From NCBI GenBank assembly GCA_947496605.1, contig CANMDF010000004.1:186001-250000 (forward strand): DNA of 64,000 bases, given 5' to 3'. This stretch comes from an uncultured Paracoccaceae bacterium. GTDB taxonomy: Bacteria > Pseudomonadota > Alphaproteobacteria > Rhodobacterales > Rhodobacteraceae. Numbering within the stretch: position 1 is the stretch's first letter; each line of letters begins with the position of its first letter. Under the pieces are notes generated by a model, which had not been told where the DNA came from, made no database searches, and worked only from the letters and a program-made list of their open reading frames with translations. A program made the position numbers and the translations under genes. Shown here piece by piece: positions 63,254-64,000 of the stretch.

Positions 63254-64000
63254 ATGCAATATGATTGCCGCATCGATGGCGAATTGCTGATCTGCAAATT
63301 GATCGCTGATCGCGACCTGCGTGCACCAATCTTTTGCTTCTCAGGCATGGCGCCACTGGCCCCCGTCAGCGGTGGGACATTGCAGCGTTCCGTCGGTAGC
63401 TACACCGAAGTCGCTTTGCCAGATTTGGCCAAGGGGACCATGCATGAAGTCCAAATCAAGTATCAAGAAGGGTTTAAACCTGCCAACAGAGCATGGATGC
63501 CACTTGGCCCATATCTGTTAGTTGACGGCGAGATCATGACTTTGCCCCCGACGCCATCGGGCCGTGTTCAAGCACCAAAGAAAAAGCGCGGTCCAATCGA
63601 CAGCCTGCCAGTCGTTCCGCAACCTGCGCATTGGCATCCGAGGTCTGACGTCATTACGGTTGATGGCTTTGCCTTCCAAGACGATGCCCTGCAGGCGGTA
63701 GAAGCACTTGCCAACAGGCAAGGCAAAATCTTTGCGGGGTCTTTTCCGGTGACCCTAAAGGTCGCTGAAATGCCCCAAGATGCATACACGTTGGAAATAA
63801 CCGAAAATGGCATAACCTTGACCGCAAATTCATATGGTGGTCGGTTCTACGCCGGTGTCACCTTGCTATCACTCCTGCAACAGGGCCCACTTCCTTGCGG
63901 CAAGATCAGCGATAAGCCGCGGTTCGGATGGCGCGGTCAGCACCTTGATACAGCACGGCATTTCTATCAGCCGGATACGATCTTTGCATTGCTGGACCTG
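63254..64000 (+). CDS. Beta-N-acetylhexosaminidase, GH20 (3' partial)
   Basis: 249 codons to the window edge, open frame. The N-terminal 120 residues are a GH20b-like domain and the segment KPRFGWRGQHLDTARHFY near residue 233 is the start of the GH20 catalytic barrel (the catalytic Asp-Glu pair lies beyond the window). It removes terminal GlcNAc or GalNAc from glycans. The ATG is 1 nt after the GntR stop. No signal peptide is visible at the N-terminus, so it probably works in the cytoplasm on imported oligosaccharides. Confidence 0.88.
   Translation, partial: MQYDCRIDGELLICKLIADRDLRAPIFCFSGMAPLAPVSGGTLQRSVGSYTEVALPDLAKGTMHEVQIKYQEGFKPANRAWMPLGPYLLVDGEIMTLPPTPSGRVQAPKKKRGPIDSLPVVPQPAHWHPRSDVITVDGFAFQDDALQAVEALANRQGKIFAGSFPVTLKVAEMPQDAYTLEITENGITLTANSYGGRFYAGVTLLSLLQQGPLPCGKISDKPRFGWRGQHLDTARHFYQPDTIFALLDL

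Noticed and set aside
1-64000. CRISPR array or rRNA operon
   Set aside because: No regularly spaced direct repeats of CRISPR type and no rRNA sequence blocks were seen; the only repeated elements are the 34-nt repeats and short operator arrays.

Overview
The window is a chromosomal segment of an alphaproteobacterium, most likely a marine Rhodobacteraceae (Roseobacter-group) member. The evidence is the gene set: a DUF484-xerC pair, a Pcs-type phosphatidylcholine synthase, an imuA-imuB-dnaE2 mutagenesis cassette with an alphaproteobacterial GTTC-N7-GTTC LexA box, moderate-to-high GC and very tight gene packing with many 4-nt overlaps. The genus cannot be fixed from the sequence alone. There are no rRNA genes, complete prophages, CRISPR arrays or recognisable insertion sequences; one tRNA-Ser(GCU) gene is present.

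Layout. 1-8.1 kb: carB (5' end outside the window), a HEPN/Abi-like gene in an AT-richer patch, an orphan BrnA-type antitoxin gene facing a FabH-like ketoacyl synthase across an array of phased GTAC sites, a 24-residue lipoprotein, arsH coupled to a putative HTH gene, and thymidine kinase. 8.1-18 kb: priA, transaldolase, a toxin-tail remnant with an Imm11-type immunity gene, DUF484-xerC, pcs, ogt and ileS. 18-26.4 kb: an FAD monooxygenase, an extensin-like protein, tyrC-hisC, a methyltransferase/ABM/AraC group, rpsD and a YdcZ membrane pair. 26.4-34.6 kb: a minus-strand catabolic operon (LysR, HyuA, HyuB, FAD oxidase, HpcH aldolase, uronate-dehydrogenase-like enzyme, degenerate SDR) in which every junction from hyuA on is an ATGA overlap. 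34.6-40.2 kb: the SOS cassette. 40.3-45 kb: tRNA-Ser, a GST, an amino-acid ABC transporter and a MATE exporter. 45-51 kb: a complete Mrp Na+/H+ antiporter operon with fused A-B subunit. 51-64 kb: an amino-sugar utilisation locus: a ten-gene minus-strand operon (ABC importer, Gfo/Idh/MocA enzyme, two SIS proteins, ROK kinase, KbaZ/GatZ-like protein, NagA, CutC) divergent from a GntR/UTRA regulator and a GH20 beta-N-acetylhexosaminidase cut by the window edge.

How the genes work together. The last locus reads as one programme: GH20 releases N-acetylhexosamines, the ABC system imports them, ROK phosphorylates, NagA deacetylates and the SIS proteins deaminate/isomerise, probably under the GntR protein acting at TGGTA/TACCA half-sites. 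The hydantoinase-type operon reads as ring opening, FAD-dependent oxidation, retro-aldol cleavage and dehydrogenation, but its substrate is unknown. The features most worth a second look are the 11-bp-phased GTAC array, the toxin remnant/Imm11 pair, a three-copy terminator-like repeat, the SDR that lacks the YxxxK residues, the GntR half-site cluster and CutC inside an amino-sugar operon.
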